From UBA4735 sp035935465 (GTDB lineage Bacteria; Chloroflexota; Limnocylindria; P2-11E), in NCBI GenBank assembly GCA_035935465.1, contig DASYXA010000065.1, positions 1 to 64,000 of the forward strand: a stretch of DNA of 64,000 bases. Direction: 5' to 3'. Both the position numbers and the translations under genes were made by a program. How positions within the stretch are numbered: the stretch's first letter is position 1; each line of letters begins with the position of its first letter. The notes beneath the pieces are model-generated. The model searched no databases and was not told where the DNA came from. It worked only from the letters and a program-made list of their open reading frames with translations. Below are positions 30,935-39,083 of the stretch, one piece after another.

Positions 30935-31332
30935 CGGTAGAGCCGCCGTACGGCGATGGCGTACGTGACCCGCTCCTCGGACGACCACACGGTCCGGGTC
31001 TGGCGCTCGGCGGCGGCCTCGCCGTTGTAGCGCACGCCGAGGTCGTGGATGTCCCGCACCGCCTCCGCGCCGGTGGCGACCACGCGGGCCGGCCCCTCGA
31101 CCCGCACGTAGCGCTCCATCTCACCGACGAGCACGGACGCGCGCGGGTCGTGCTCGAGGTTCCGCGCTTTCGACCGAGGGACCGTGGTGTTCACGATGAG
31201 CTCGTCGCCGCGCCGCGCGTACCACACGACCGTGAGCTGCGGCGAGCCGTCGGGGCGGATCGTCGCGAGGACCGCGAGCCGCGGCGCATCGAGGAACGCG
31301 CGCACCTCGTCGGGCAGCTTCACCGATCTCAC
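30922..31332 (-). CDS. Pyridoxamine 5'-phosphate oxidase-like flavin/F420-binding protein
   Basis: A 136-residue split-barrel protein: LDAPRLAVLATIRPDGSPQLTVVWY (about 13-37) is the classic start of the PPOX fold, followed by NTTVPRSKARNLEHDPRASVLV, and the helix-strand end. It fits the TIGR03618-type F420- or FMN-dependent oxidoreductases of GC-rich bacteria. The cofactor cannot be decided from sequence. GTG at 31332 is taken as the start, and GTG at 31323 is possible. The upstream region shared with the amidohydrolase gene holds a 12-bp palindrome. Confidence 0.75.
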   Translation of the reverse strand: MRSVKLPDEVRAFLDAPRLAVLATIRPDGSPQLTVVWYARRGDELIVNTTVPRSKARNLEHDPRASVLVGEMERYVRVEGPARVVATGAEAVRDIHDLGVRYNGEAAAERQTRTVWSSEERVTYAIAVRRLYRYEV

Positions 31333-31344
31333 GCTAGCGCTAGC
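31333..31344. promoter_or_regulatory. 12-bp palindrome between divergent genes
   Basis: GCTAGCGCTAGC is perfectly self-complementary and sits directly between the GTG starts of the flavin-type gene (31332, minus) and the amidohydrolase (31354, plus). A TAGCCT element (31341-31346) lies seven bases before the latter. It may be a shared operator, though no regulator is encoded beside it. Confidence 0.35.
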
Positions 31345-31353
31345 CTGATCGCC

Positions 31354-32334
31354 GTGCGGTACGACGTGCACACCCACCACTACCCGAACGCGTACTTCGA
31401 GCTGATCGAGCGGAGCGGCGGCGACTTCTCGTTCGGCACCGATCCCTCGGGCCAGACGATCATCCGGTACCGGGGCTCGCGCTTCTTCGGCGTCACCGCG
31501 CCGATGACCGACCCGGCGCTCCGTCTCGCCGACATGGACCGCGCCGGGATCGACGTGGCGGTGCTGTCGCTCTCGACGCCGAACGTCTTCTTCGCGGAGG
31601 GCGCCGCGCAGGCACCCGTGGCGCGGATGGTCAACGACCACTACGCCGAGCTCGTCGCGGCGCACCCCGATCGGTTCAAGGGCTTCGCCTCCATCCCGAT
31701 GGACGACCCCGACGCGGCGATCGGCGAGCTCCATCGCGCGATCGACACGCTGAAGCTCAACGGCGCGATCCTGCTCAGCAACATCCGCGGGCGTGCGCTC
31801 GATGACCCGGCGTACCGCCCGTTCTTCAAGGAGGCCGACCGGATGAAGCTCTGCATCCTCCTGCACCCGATGCTGCCGGCGAGCGCGGACGCGTTCCGTG
31901 ACTTCGTCCTCGGTCCGCTCGTGGGCTTCCCGTTCGACACCACGCTCGCGGTCGCGCGGATGTGCTTCAGCGGCATGCTGCGTGAGCTGCCGAACATCCG
32001 CTGGATCGTGGCCCACGCCGGCGGCGCGATCCCGTTCCTCGCCGAACGGCTCGACAACGGATACCGCGACTTCGCCGAGGACCGTGCGCAGATCGATGAC
32101 CTGCCGAGCACGTACCTCAAGCGGCTGACGTACGACACGGTGACGTTCAGCCCGCACGTGCTGCGGCTGCTGCGCGACTGGGCCGGCGCCGAGCGGATGG
32201 CGATGGGCAGCGACTATCCGCACAAGCTCGGCGACATCACGCGGGCCGTGACGACGATCGAGGCGCTCGACGTGAGCGGGGCCGAGCGCGAGCGGATCTT
32301 CAGCGGGACCGCGAGGGCGATCCTCAACGGCTGA
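31354..32334 (+). CDS. Amidohydrolase 2 (ACMSD-like)
   Basis: A 326-residue TIM-barrel metal hydrolase/decarboxylase. The metal site HTHHYP is at residues 6-11 and ILLHPMLP carries the third histidine. WIVAHAGGAIPF and the late Asp in MAMGSDYPHKLGD complete the active site. It is closest in pattern to aminocarboxymuconate-semialdehyde decarboxylases and related orotate-type decarboxylases, which act on aromatic carboxylates. The substrate is unassigned. GTG at 31354 begins directly before the metal motif, as usual. The DHFR-like gene follows after one base. Confidence 0.82.
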   Translation: MRYDVHTHHYPNAYFELIERSGGDFSFGTDPSGQTIIRYRGSRFFGVTAPMTDPALRLADMDRAGIDVAVLSLSTPNVFFAEGAAQAPVARMVNDHYAELVAAHPDRFKGFASIPMDDPDAAIGELHRAIDTLKLNGAILLSNIRGRALDDPAYRPFFKEADRMKLCILLHPMLPASADAFRDFVLGPLVGFPFDTTLAVARMCFSGMLRELPNIRWIVAHAGGAIPFLAERLDNGYRDFAEDRAQIDDLPSTYLKRLTYDTVTFSPHVLRLLRDWAGAERMAMGSDYPHKLGDITRAVTTIEALDVSGAERERIFSGTARAILNG

Positions 32335-32335
32335 T

Positions 32336-32905
32336 ATGCGAGAGCTCATCGCGACGGTGTTCAACTACTCGCTCGACGGCCTTCTCGCCGACGAGGGCAC
32401 CGAGTTCTGGACGTTCTGCTTCGACCAGCCCGGGAACCGTGAGCCCAACGACCCGGTGCAGCTCGACTTTCTCCGGAGCGCGTACGCGCACCTCATGGGC
32501 CGCACCGCCTACGAGGCGATCGCCAGATCCATGACCGCGACGGCCACCGACCACCCGTTCGCCGACATCCTGAACGCCGGGCGAAAGGTCGTCTTCTCCC
32601 GGACCCTCAAGACGGCCGGTTGGGCCAACACCACGATCGCCGCGGGCGACACGACCGCAGAGATCGAGCGGCTCAGGCAGGGCGGCGACGGCCACATCGT
32701 GGTGTGGGGCGGCGTCAGGCTCTGGCGGTCGCTCATGCGGCTCGATCTGATCGACGAGCTCCGGCTGACGTTGTTCCCCTACGTTGCGGGCGAAGGTACC
32801 CGGCTGTTCGACGGCGAGCCCACGTCGTACCAGCTCGACCTGCTCTCCAGCACCGCCTCGGGTGGCGGGGTCCTCGAGTTGCGGTACCGCCGGCACCGTA
32901 CCTAG
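32336..32905 (+). CDS. Dihydrofolate reductase/RibD C-terminal-like protein
   Basis: A 189-residue protein of the RibD_C/DHFR fold: ATVFNYSLDGLLA at the start, HLMGRTAYEAI (about 52-62), KVVFSRTL, and the NADPH-binding HIVVWGGVRLW. The final strands LRLTLFPYVAGEGTRLF follow the family pattern. Such proteins are stand-alone NADPH-dependent reductases with unknown substrates. It starts one base after the amidohydrolase stop and ends in a CTAG shared with the convergent MFS gene. Confidence 0.8.
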   Translation: MRELIATVFNYSLDGLLADEGTEFWTFCFDQPGNREPNDPVQLDFLRSAYAHLMGRTAYEAIARSMTATATDHPFADILNAGRKVVFSRTLKTAGWANTTIAAGDTTAEIERLRQGGDGHIVVWGGVRLWRSLMRLDLIDELRLTLFPYVAGEGTRLFDGEPTSYQLDLLSSTASGGGVLELRYRRHRT

Positions 32906-34164
32906 CCGGCGTCCGCGACCTCATCGCGGTGCGCGCGGAAGCGCCTGATCTCCGGGATCCACGCCGCGATCGCGAAGACGGACGCGACGCAGGCCACGCC
33001 GCCGGACACCACCGAGGCCACCGGGGACCAGAGCGCCGCGACGGCACCCGACTCGAACTGGCCGAGCTGCGGTCCGCCGAGCACGAACATGATGTTGATC
33101 GCGTTCAAGCGGCCACGGAGCGAGTCCGGAACGATCATCTGCAGGATCGTCCCGCGGAAGATCGAGCTCACCGCATCCGCACCGTTCGCGATCGCGAGCA
33201 GCGCGAGCGCAGGCACGAACCAGCGCTCGTCGAGCACTCCGAACACCGCGATCGACAGACCCCAGACCGCGACGGCGACGAGGACGGTGAGCCCCTGCCG
33301 CTGGACACGGGCCGTCCAGCCCGAGGCGACCGCGGCGACGAGGGCGCCCGCGCCCATCGACGCGTAGAGCAGGCCGAGCCCTTCCGGTCCGACGTGGAAG
33401 ACGCGCTCGGCGTAATACGGGAACAACGCCCGGGGCGATCCGAAGAACGTCGCGAGGAAGTCGAGGGCCATCGTCGCAAGGAGGATCCGCGTCGCCCCGA
33501 GATAGCGGACCCCCTCTGCCAGTGAGCGCAGCACCGGCTGCCGTTCGGCCGGGGCACGCGGAGGCGTGCGCATCATCCACACGGCGATGAAGGAAGCGAC
33601 GAACGAGATCACGTCGAGCCAGTACGCGCCGGCAAGGCCGAAGCGGGCGATGACGAGGCCCGCGAGGACGGATCCGAAGACCAGCGCGAACTGGAAGATC
33701 GTTTGGTTGAGGGCCATCGCGGCGCGGATGAGCCGCCGTTCGACGAGCGTTGGCGCGATCGACGCGCGGGTCGGATTGTCGAGCGCCGAGAAGCACGCAC
33801 CGACCGCCGTGAGCACGTAGAGGAGGGGGACCGACGCGAGACCGGCTTGCGTCGCGACGGCGAGGGCCAGGGAGACGACGGCCAGTCCGGTCTGAGTGAC
33901 GAGGAGGAGCCGGCGGCGATCGACCGCATCCGCGATGACACCGCCGAACAGCGAAAGCAGCAGCAGCGGCACGGCCTGGAACACACCGATGAGCCCCACC
34001 GCGAACGACGACCCGGTGAGCAGGAAGATCTGGTACGGCAGCGCGACCAGGCGCAGCTGGCTCCCGCTCAGCGAGATGAGCTGGCCGACCCAGAGCAGCC
34101 GGAACGATCGCGACTCGCGCAGCGGGGCGGTATCGGGGAGCAGGAGCTGGCGCCAGCCGGTCAC
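32902..34164 (-). CDS. MFS transporter, EntS-like
   Basis: A 420-residue major facilitator of the DHA3/enterobactin-exporter type. SFRLLWVGQLISLSGSQLRLVALPYQI at the start, LFGGVIADAVDRRRLLL (motif A, about 70-86), DNPTRASIAPTLV and IVPDSLRGRLNAIN are typical. Twelve segments are predicted. GTG at 34164 is chosen because it precedes the amphipathic helix and first segment, though the frame stays open upstream. The probable role is efflux of a small molecule or siderophore-like compound. Confidence 0.82.
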   Translation of the reverse strand: MTGWRQLLLPDTAPLRESRSFRLLWVGQLISLSGSQLRLVALPYQIFLLTGSSFAVGLIGVFQAVPLLLLSLFGGVIADAVDRRRLLLVTQTGLAVVSLALAVATQAGLASVPLLYVLTAVGACFSALDNPTRASIAPTLVERRLIRAAMALNQTIFQFALVFGSVLAGLVIARFGLAGAYWLDVISFVASFIAVWMMRTPPRAPAERQPVLRSLAEGVRYLGATRILLATMALDFLATFFGSPRALFPYYAERVFHVGPEGLGLLYASMGAGALVAAVASGWTARVQRQGLTVLVAVAVWGLSIAVFGVLDERWFVPALALLAIANGADAVSSIFRGTILQMIVPDSLRGRLNAINIMFVLGGPQLGQFESGAVAALWSPVASVVSGGVACVASVFAIAAWIPEIRRFRAHRDEVADAG

Positions 34165-34214
34165 GAGCGGCGGAGGTCGCGGCGGCGCGGGCGGGCGGCG
34201 TCGATGCTCGAACG

Positions 34215-34859
34215 TTAGAGGAGCGGCGCCCGCCGGCTCCGCGCGACGAGCTCGCGGACCGCGTCGTCGGACACCGAGCCGAAGTCGTCGTAGTACCTGC
34301 CGACGGCGTGGAAGTCCTGGTACTCGCCGAGGCAGACCACGCCGTCGACCTCGCGGCGCAGCTCGGCGGCGGTCGGAGCCGCGCACACCGGTACCGCCAC
34401 GATCAGGTGCTTCGGCTGGTGGTGCCTGACCGAGCGGACCGCGGCCGTCGCCGTCGCCCCGGTGGCGAGCCCGTCGTCGACCACGATCGCGGTCCTTCCA
34501 CCCAGCGGCACCGCGGCGAGATCACCGCGATAGCGCGTCGCCAGCTCCGCGAGCTTCGCCGACTCGCGGGCCGCGGCGGCGTCGATGTCCGATCGGCCGA
34601 GCCCGGATGCGCCGATGACGTCATCGCGCAGCGCGATCACGCCGGGCGCGACCGCGCCGAACGCGAGCTCGGGCTGCCACGGGACGCCGAGCTTCCGAGC
34701 GACGACGATGTCGAGGGGCGCGGCGAGCGCATCGGCCACGCCGGCGGCGACCACGACCCCGCCGCGCGGCAGGCCGAGGACGACCGGATCGTCCAGCGGC
34801 TCCTCGCGTAGCCGGCGGCCGAGCGCGCCGCCGGCGTCGACGCGATCGCGGAACCTCAC
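34215..34859 (-). CDS. Phosphoribosyltransferase family protein
   Basis: A 214-residue type I phosphoribosyltransferase-fold protein. The PRPP loop AIVVDDGLATGATATAAV (about 124-141) is intact, with VVLGLPRGGVVVAAGVADAL as the N-terminal PPi-loop block. The family (Pribosyltran, often with a dienelactone-hydrolase-like partner) has no firm substrate. A conserved C-terminal FHAVGRYYDDFGSVSDDAV block is diagnostic. GTG at 34859 overlaps the DUF983 stop as GTGA, so these two are co-translated. Confidence 0.82.
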   Translation of the reverse strand: MRFRDRVDAGGALGRRLREEPLDDPVVLGLPRGGVVVAAGVADALAAPLDIVVARKLGVPWQPELAFGAVAPGVIALRDDVIGASGLGRSDIDAAAARESAKLAELATRYRGDLAAVPLGGRTAIVVDDGLATGATATAAVRSVRHHQPKHLIVAVPVCAAPTAAELRREVDGVVCLGEYQDFHAVGRYYDDFGSVSDDAVRELVARSRRAPLL

Positions 34860-35209
34860 CCGTCGCGATCCACGTCTGGGTCGATCGGGTCGATCCGACG
34901 GTCGAGGTACATCCACAGCGCCCGTGCATATCGGAAGCACAGTGGCGATAGCGGCAGGAACGCCAGACCCGCGACGAGGAGCACCCACTCGAGGGACCAG
35001 CGCGTGGCCGCGAGGACCGCGAAGAACAGGATCGCGATGAGCCCGACCGCGAGGCCGTAGCTGATCGCCATCGCACCGACGAAGTAGCCGTGCTCGCGCT
35101 CGTAGACCAATCCGCATTCGGGGCAGCGCTCGGGCATGTCGATGATCCCGGAGAACAGCCTGCCGCGGCGGCACCGCGGGCAGCGGAGCGTGAGGATGCC
35201 GCGGAGCAT
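34856..35209 (-). CDS. DUF983 membrane protein with zinc ribbon
   Basis: A 117-residue protein. CPRCRRGRLF (10-19) and CPECGLVYEREHGYFVGAMAI (29-49) place two CxxC pairs ahead of two hydrophobic segments. This is the DUF983 pattern, often near cytochrome oxidase assembly genes and of unknown function. ATG at 35209 shares one base with the M20 peptidase stop (TGATG). It ends overlapping the phosphoribosyltransferase gene, giving a three-gene unit. Confidence 0.8.
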   Translation of the reverse strand: MLRGILTLRCPRCRRGRLFSGIIDMPERCPECGLVYEREHGYFVGAMAISYGLAVGLIAILFFAVLAATRWSLEWVLLVAGLAFLPLSPLCFRYARALWMYLDRRIDPIDPDVDRDG

Positions 35210-36567
35210 CAGCTCCGCCCCGTCGCTCCGAACAGGCCGAAGAACGTCGCCTCGGCGACGCAGACGTTCTCGAACTCGGCGAGGTGCAGGCTCTCGTTCT
35301 CGGAGTGCGCGTTCGACTGCGGATCCTCGACCCCCGTCACGAGCAATGCCGCCCCCGGGAACGTGCGCGCGAAGTCGAACAGGAACGGGATGCTCCCGCC
35401 CTGCCCGATGTCGATCGCCTCGCGTCCCCAGGCCGCGCCGAGCGCGCTCTTCAGCGCCCCGTAGGCCGGCCCGGTCGTCGCGCCGGTGAATGCCTCCCCC
35501 GTCGGCCCGCGCGTGATCTCGAGCTCGGCACCCCATGGGGCGTGCGACTCGAGGTGCCGCACGAGCGCGTCCTGCGCGGCTCTCGCGTCCTGACCCGGCG
35601 GCACGCGCATCGAGATACGCGCCGTCGCGACCGGCCAGAGCGTGTTGGACGCCTCCTTCACCGGCGTCGCGTCGAGCCCGATGATCGAGATCGACGGCTT
35701 GCGCCACAGGCGCGAGGTCATCGATCCATCACCGATCAGCTTCACCGACGGCCGCGTGCCGACCCAGCCCCGCAGCTCCTGTTCCGTGAGGTCGAGCGGG
35801 TCGGCGTCGTCGCGCTTCAGGCCGGGCACGGCGACGCTGCCGCGGTCGTCGTGCAGCGACGCGAGCAGCCGGCTCATCGCCATGAGGGCATCGGGCACCA
35901 CGCCGCCGAAGCCGCCGCTGTGGACCGCGTGATCGCTCACCCGGAGCTCGACCGTCACGAGCGCGTTGCCACGCAGCGTCGTCGTGATCGCGGGCTGGCC
36001 GATCCGCCAGTTCGCGGAATCGGCGATGATCACGGCGTCGCACGTCAGCGTGTCGCGCTCCGCGTCGAGGAAGTCCATCAGGTGCGTCGAGCCGGATTCC
36101 TCCTCGCCTTCGATGAACAGCGCGACGCCGCAGGGAGGCTTCCCGCCGTACGCGCGCAGCGCCGCGAGGTGCGCCGCGATGCCGGCCTTGTCGTCCGCGA
36201 CCCCGCGCCCATAGAGCCGGCCATCGCGCTCCGTGGGCGTGAACGGGTCGGATGTCCACCGGTCGCGCGGTCCCGGCGGCTGCACATCGTGGTGCGCGTA
36301 CAACAGGACGGTCGGCGTGCCCGCCGGCCCAGCGGCGCGGCCGACGACCGCGGGATGCGCCCCGTCCGTCTCGATGACCCTCGCCTCCACCCCCGCGGCC
36401 CTGAACAGCCCGGCCGTGAGCGTGGCGGTCTCGCGGACCGGCGCCGCGTCGTAGCCCGGCGCGCTCATCGACGGGACCCGGGCGAGACGCTCGAGGCCCG
36501 CGCGCACGTCGGCCATCGCCGCGCGCACCTTGGGGCGGAGCTCCAGGGCGAGCTGTGTCGCGTTCAC
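35209..36567 (-). CDS. M20 family metallopeptidase
   Basis: A 452-residue dipeptidase/carboxypeptidase-like enzyme. Metal ligands lie in LLYAHHDVQPPG (about 90-101), YGRGVADDKAG (Asp), and FIEGEEESGS with the catalytic Glu. The lid domain shows HSGGFGGVVPDA and the end GVEDPQSNAHSENES gives the last histidine. The pattern matches the M20 dipeptidases (ArgE/DapE relatives) that act on dipeptides. Cytoplasmic, no signal peptide. It heads the unit M20-DUF983-phosphoribosyltransferase. Confidence 0.87.
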   Translation of the reverse strand: MNATQLALELRPKVRAAMADVRAGLERLARVPSMSAPGYDAAPVRETATLTAGLFRAAGVEARVIETDGAHPAVVGRAAGPAGTPTVLLYAHHDVQPPGPRDRWTSDPFTPTERDGRLYGRGVADDKAGIAAHLAALRAYGGKPPCGVALFIEGEEESGSTHLMDFLDAERDTLTCDAVIIADSANWRIGQPAITTTLRGNALVTVELRVSDHAVHSGGFGGVVPDALMAMSRLLASLHDDRGSVAVPGLKRDDADPLDLTEQELRGWVGTRPSVKLIGDGSMTSRLWRKPSISIIGLDATPVKEASNTLWPVATARISMRVPPGQDARAAQDALVRHLESHAPWGAELEITRGPTGEAFTGATTGPAYGALKSALGAAWGREAIDIGQGGSIPFLFDFARTFPGAALLVTGVEDPQSNAHSENESLHLAEFENVCVAEATFFGLFGATGRS

Positions 36568-36579
36568 GGTCCGCGCAGT

Positions 36580-37869
36580 CTACGTCCGATAATCGCGCGC
36601 GCTCACCGGGGAGACGAGCAATCGCGGGTGTCTCCAGAGCGATGGCTTCGCGCCGATCCGCGCCGCGATGTCGTCGAGGTACGGAAGCAGCTCGATGCGC
36701 ATCTGGTCGTCACCGGTCGCCCGCGCGCGGCGGACGCGCGCCTCAATCTCCCGCCGCATGATCTCCGCCGGCGGCAGGGCGACCCGTCCGGAGAAGACCG
36801 CGCCGACCCAGCGGGCCTGCAGCTCGGCAACGGGGAATACCGGTCCGGAAACGCGCGTCAGGCCGACGAACGCGAGCCCGGCGACGCCCGGCGGGAACAC
36901 CAGCCGGTAGAGCGCGAGCGCTCCGTCGAACGACGCGGGGACGCCGGGTGGAAGGAACGGGAGCTCCGCGAGGTAGCCGGTCGCGAGCACGACCGCATCG
37001 GCGTCGATCCGCGTGCCGTCGGCGAACATCGCGCCGCCCTCGTCGAGTGCGACCAGCGCGGGGCGCATCACGACGCGGCCGCGCGCGAGCTCGTCGAGGA
37101 GGTCCGTTCCCGGCGTGGTGTTCGCGGCGAGACGCTCGAGCCGCAGGCCACGCCGGCGGTACTCCTCCGCGACGACCCGCCGTAGCCGCCACCACCGGAC
37201 CGGCGGCGGCAACACCCCGGCGAGGCGGGTCGCGCGGTGGTCGTACGGCCGGCCGCCGTGATGGCGCGGCACGAACATCGGCATCTCGCGCACCGCCACG
37301 CTCACGGATCGCGCGACGGCGGCGAGCTCGACCGCGATGTCCGCGCCGCTCGAGCCCGCGCCGGCGACCACGACGTCCTTGCCGGCGAACACGGCCGGGT
37401 CGCGGTAGTCGCGCGCATGGACGATGGTCCCGCGGAAGCGAGCGCGATCCCGCAGCGGCGGCTCGTTCGGCCGGCCGAAGAGACCGGCTGCGACCACGAC
37501 CGCGTCGAACTGCTCGCCGTCCACGATCCAGCCGTCACCCGACGGGCGGACCGCGGTCACGGCGCGGTGGAAGCGGATGTGCGGCCGGACGCCGGTCACG
37601 TCGGCGTACCGCTCGAGGTACGCCAGCACCGCGTCACGCGACGGGTGATCGGGCAGCGCGGGATCGAAGCCGAGGTCCGAGAACGCGGTCTTCTGTTTCG
37701 ACGTGTTCGTGCGCAGCGACGGATAGGCGAAGCCGGTATCCGGCCGCCAGAGCCCGCCGACCGCGCCCGTCCGCTCGAAGACCGCCGGCTCGAGGCCCGC
37801 GTCCCGCAGCCAGCGGGCGCTCGCGAGACCCGAGGCGCCCGCGCCGATGACCGCCACGCGCTTCACCAC
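36580..37869 (-). CDS. Flavin-containing monooxygenase-like protein
   Basis: A 429-residue two-dinucleotide-fold flavoprotein. VAVIGAGASGLASARWL (5-21) binds FAD, VVVAGAGSSGADIAVEL (about 170-186) binds NADPH, and the FMO-type strings GGLWRPD and ATGYLAELPF are present. The substrate is unknown, and N- or S-oxidation or Baeyer-Villiger chemistry is possible. Start is GTG at 37869, with a second GTG in the next codon. Divergent from the SCO1664-type gene with 29 bases between. Confidence 0.84.
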   Translation of the reverse strand: MVKRVAVIGAGASGLASARWLRDAGLEPAVFERTGAVGGLWRPDTGFAYPSLRTNTSKQKTAFSDLGFDPALPDHPSRDAVLAYLERYADVTGVRPHIRFHRAVTAVRPSGDGWIVDGEQFDAVVVAAGLFGRPNEPPLRDRARFRGTIVHARDYRDPAVFAGKDVVVAGAGSSGADIAVELAAVARSVSVAVREMPMFVPRHHGGRPYDHRATRLAGVLPPPVRWWRLRRVVAEEYRRRGLRLERLAANTTPGTDLLDELARGRVVMRPALVALDEGGAMFADGTRIDADAVVLATGYLAELPFLPPGVPASFDGALALYRLVFPPGVAGLAFVGLTRVSGPVFPVAELQARWVGAVFSGRVALPPAEIMRREIEARVRRARATGDDQMRIELLPYLDDIAARIGAKPSLWRHPRLLVSPVSARDYRT

Positions 37870-37898
37870 CCGGCGAGTATCGGTCGCACACTGGTGGG

Positions 37899-38621
37899 GT
37901 GACCGGGCCCGACCGCGACGCCGCGCTCCGGCTCCTCGAGCAGGGGGAGCTCACGGTGCAGGGCCGGTTGGTCGCCGCATCGAACGCGACCTTTCTCGGG
38001 ACGGTCCGTCACGACGACGGCACGCTGACCTGCATCTACAAGCCGGTGCGTGGCGAGCGCCCGCTCGACGACTTCCCCGACGGCACGCTCTGGAAGCGCG
38101 AGCGTGCCGCGTACCTCGTGTCCGACGCGAGCGGCTGGGACATCGTGCCGCCCACCGCCACCCGCGAGGACGGACCGTTCGGCGAAGGGATGGTCCAGCT
38201 CTGGATCGACGTGGCCGAGGACGCCGACGTCTGGAGGATGGTGAACGAGCCCGATGTGCGGCTCCGGCGCGTCGCCCTATTCGACGCGGTGGTGAACAAC
38301 GCCGACCGCAAGGGCGGGCATCTGCTTCCGGTGGCCGGCGGTCACGTGTACGGCGTCGACCACGGGATCTGCTTCGCGGCGGAGCCGAAGCTGCGGACGA
38401 TCCTCTGGGACTGGCGCGGCGAGCCGATCGCTCCGGACGAGCTCGACGTGCTTCGGTCGCTGCGCGCGAAGCTCGATGGTCCGTTATGCGAAGCGCTGCG
38501 GCGGCTCATCTCCCCGGCCGAGCTTTTGGCCCTGAACGCGCGGGTGGACCGGCTCATCGGCACGAGAGCCTTCCCCCAGCCGGATCCCTACCGGATGGCG
38601 GTGCCCTGGCCGCCGTTCTGA
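37899..38621 (+). CDS. SCO1664 family protein (PI3/4-kinase-like fold)
   Basis: A 240-residue protein of an actinobacterial-type family related to atypical kinases. The start LRLLEQGELTVQGRLVAASNATFLG, the Lys in CIYKPVRGERPL, the catalytic-loop-like DAVVNNADRKGGHLL and YGVDHGICF correspond to ATP- and metal-binding parts of PI3K/HipA-like folds. No phosphorylation substrate is known. GTG at 37899 is the first codon of the conserved region. It stands alone and runs toward a response regulator. Confidence 0.75.
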   Translation: MTGPDRDAALRLLEQGELTVQGRLVAASNATFLGTVRHDDGTLTCIYKPVRGERPLDDFPDGTLWKRERAAYLVSDASGWDIVPPTATREDGPFGEGMVQLWIDVAEDADVWRMVNEPDVRLRRVALFDAVVNNADRKGGHLLPVAGGHVYGVDHGICFAAEPKLRTILWDWRGEPIAPDELDVLRSLRAKLDGPLCEALRRLISPAELLALNARVDRLIGTRAFPQPDPYRMAVPWPPF

Positions 38622-38670
38622 ACCCCGGGCCCGTCGCCGCGTTGCGCCGGCCGAGGCGCGGTCCCCGAGG

Positions 38671-39066
38671 TTACGCGGCGATCTCCTGCTCGAGCAGCCC
38701 GCGCACCGTCTCCACGAGGAGCTCGATGTCGAACGGCTTCGCCAGCACCTCCCGGGGCGCGCTGCCGCGGAGCGTGCCGCGCGCGATCTCGGGATCGGCG
38801 GTGACGAACAGGACGGCGACGTGCGCGAGCGCCGGATGGTTCCGCACGACGTCGTAGACGTCGATCCCGCTCGCGCCCGGCAGCTGCACGTCGAGGATCA
38901 GGAGCCTGGCGCCCGAGTCGATGACCGCGTCCGCGACGAGCGCGCCGTTCGAGACGACGACCGGCTCGGCGAGCCCGTCGGCGCGGAGCGTCTCCTCGAT
39001 GATCCGCGCGATGTCCGGATCATCCTCGGCGACGACGACGGCCGGCCGTGCGTGATCGCCGTTCAT
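38671..39066 (-). CDS. Single-domain response regulator
   Basis: A 131-residue receiver domain without output domain. The acidic pair is in VVVAEDDPDIA, the phospho-acceptor Asp in LLILDVQLPGASGI (about residue 59), the Thr in LFVTADPE and the Lys in EVLAKPFDIELL. All five hallmark residues are present. Such proteins act by protein contact, for example in phosphorelays. No kinase is adjacent. It is divergent from the Hsp70-like gene with 17 bases between the starts. Confidence 0.85.
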   Translation of the reverse strand: MNGDHARPAVVVAEDDPDIARIIEETLRADGLAEPVVVSNGALVADAVIDSGARLLILDVQLPGASGIDVYDVVRNHPALAHVAVLFVTADPEIARGTLRGSAPREVLAKPFDIELLVETVRGLLEQEIAA

Positions 39067-39083
39067 TGGCGCATCCTCTGCCG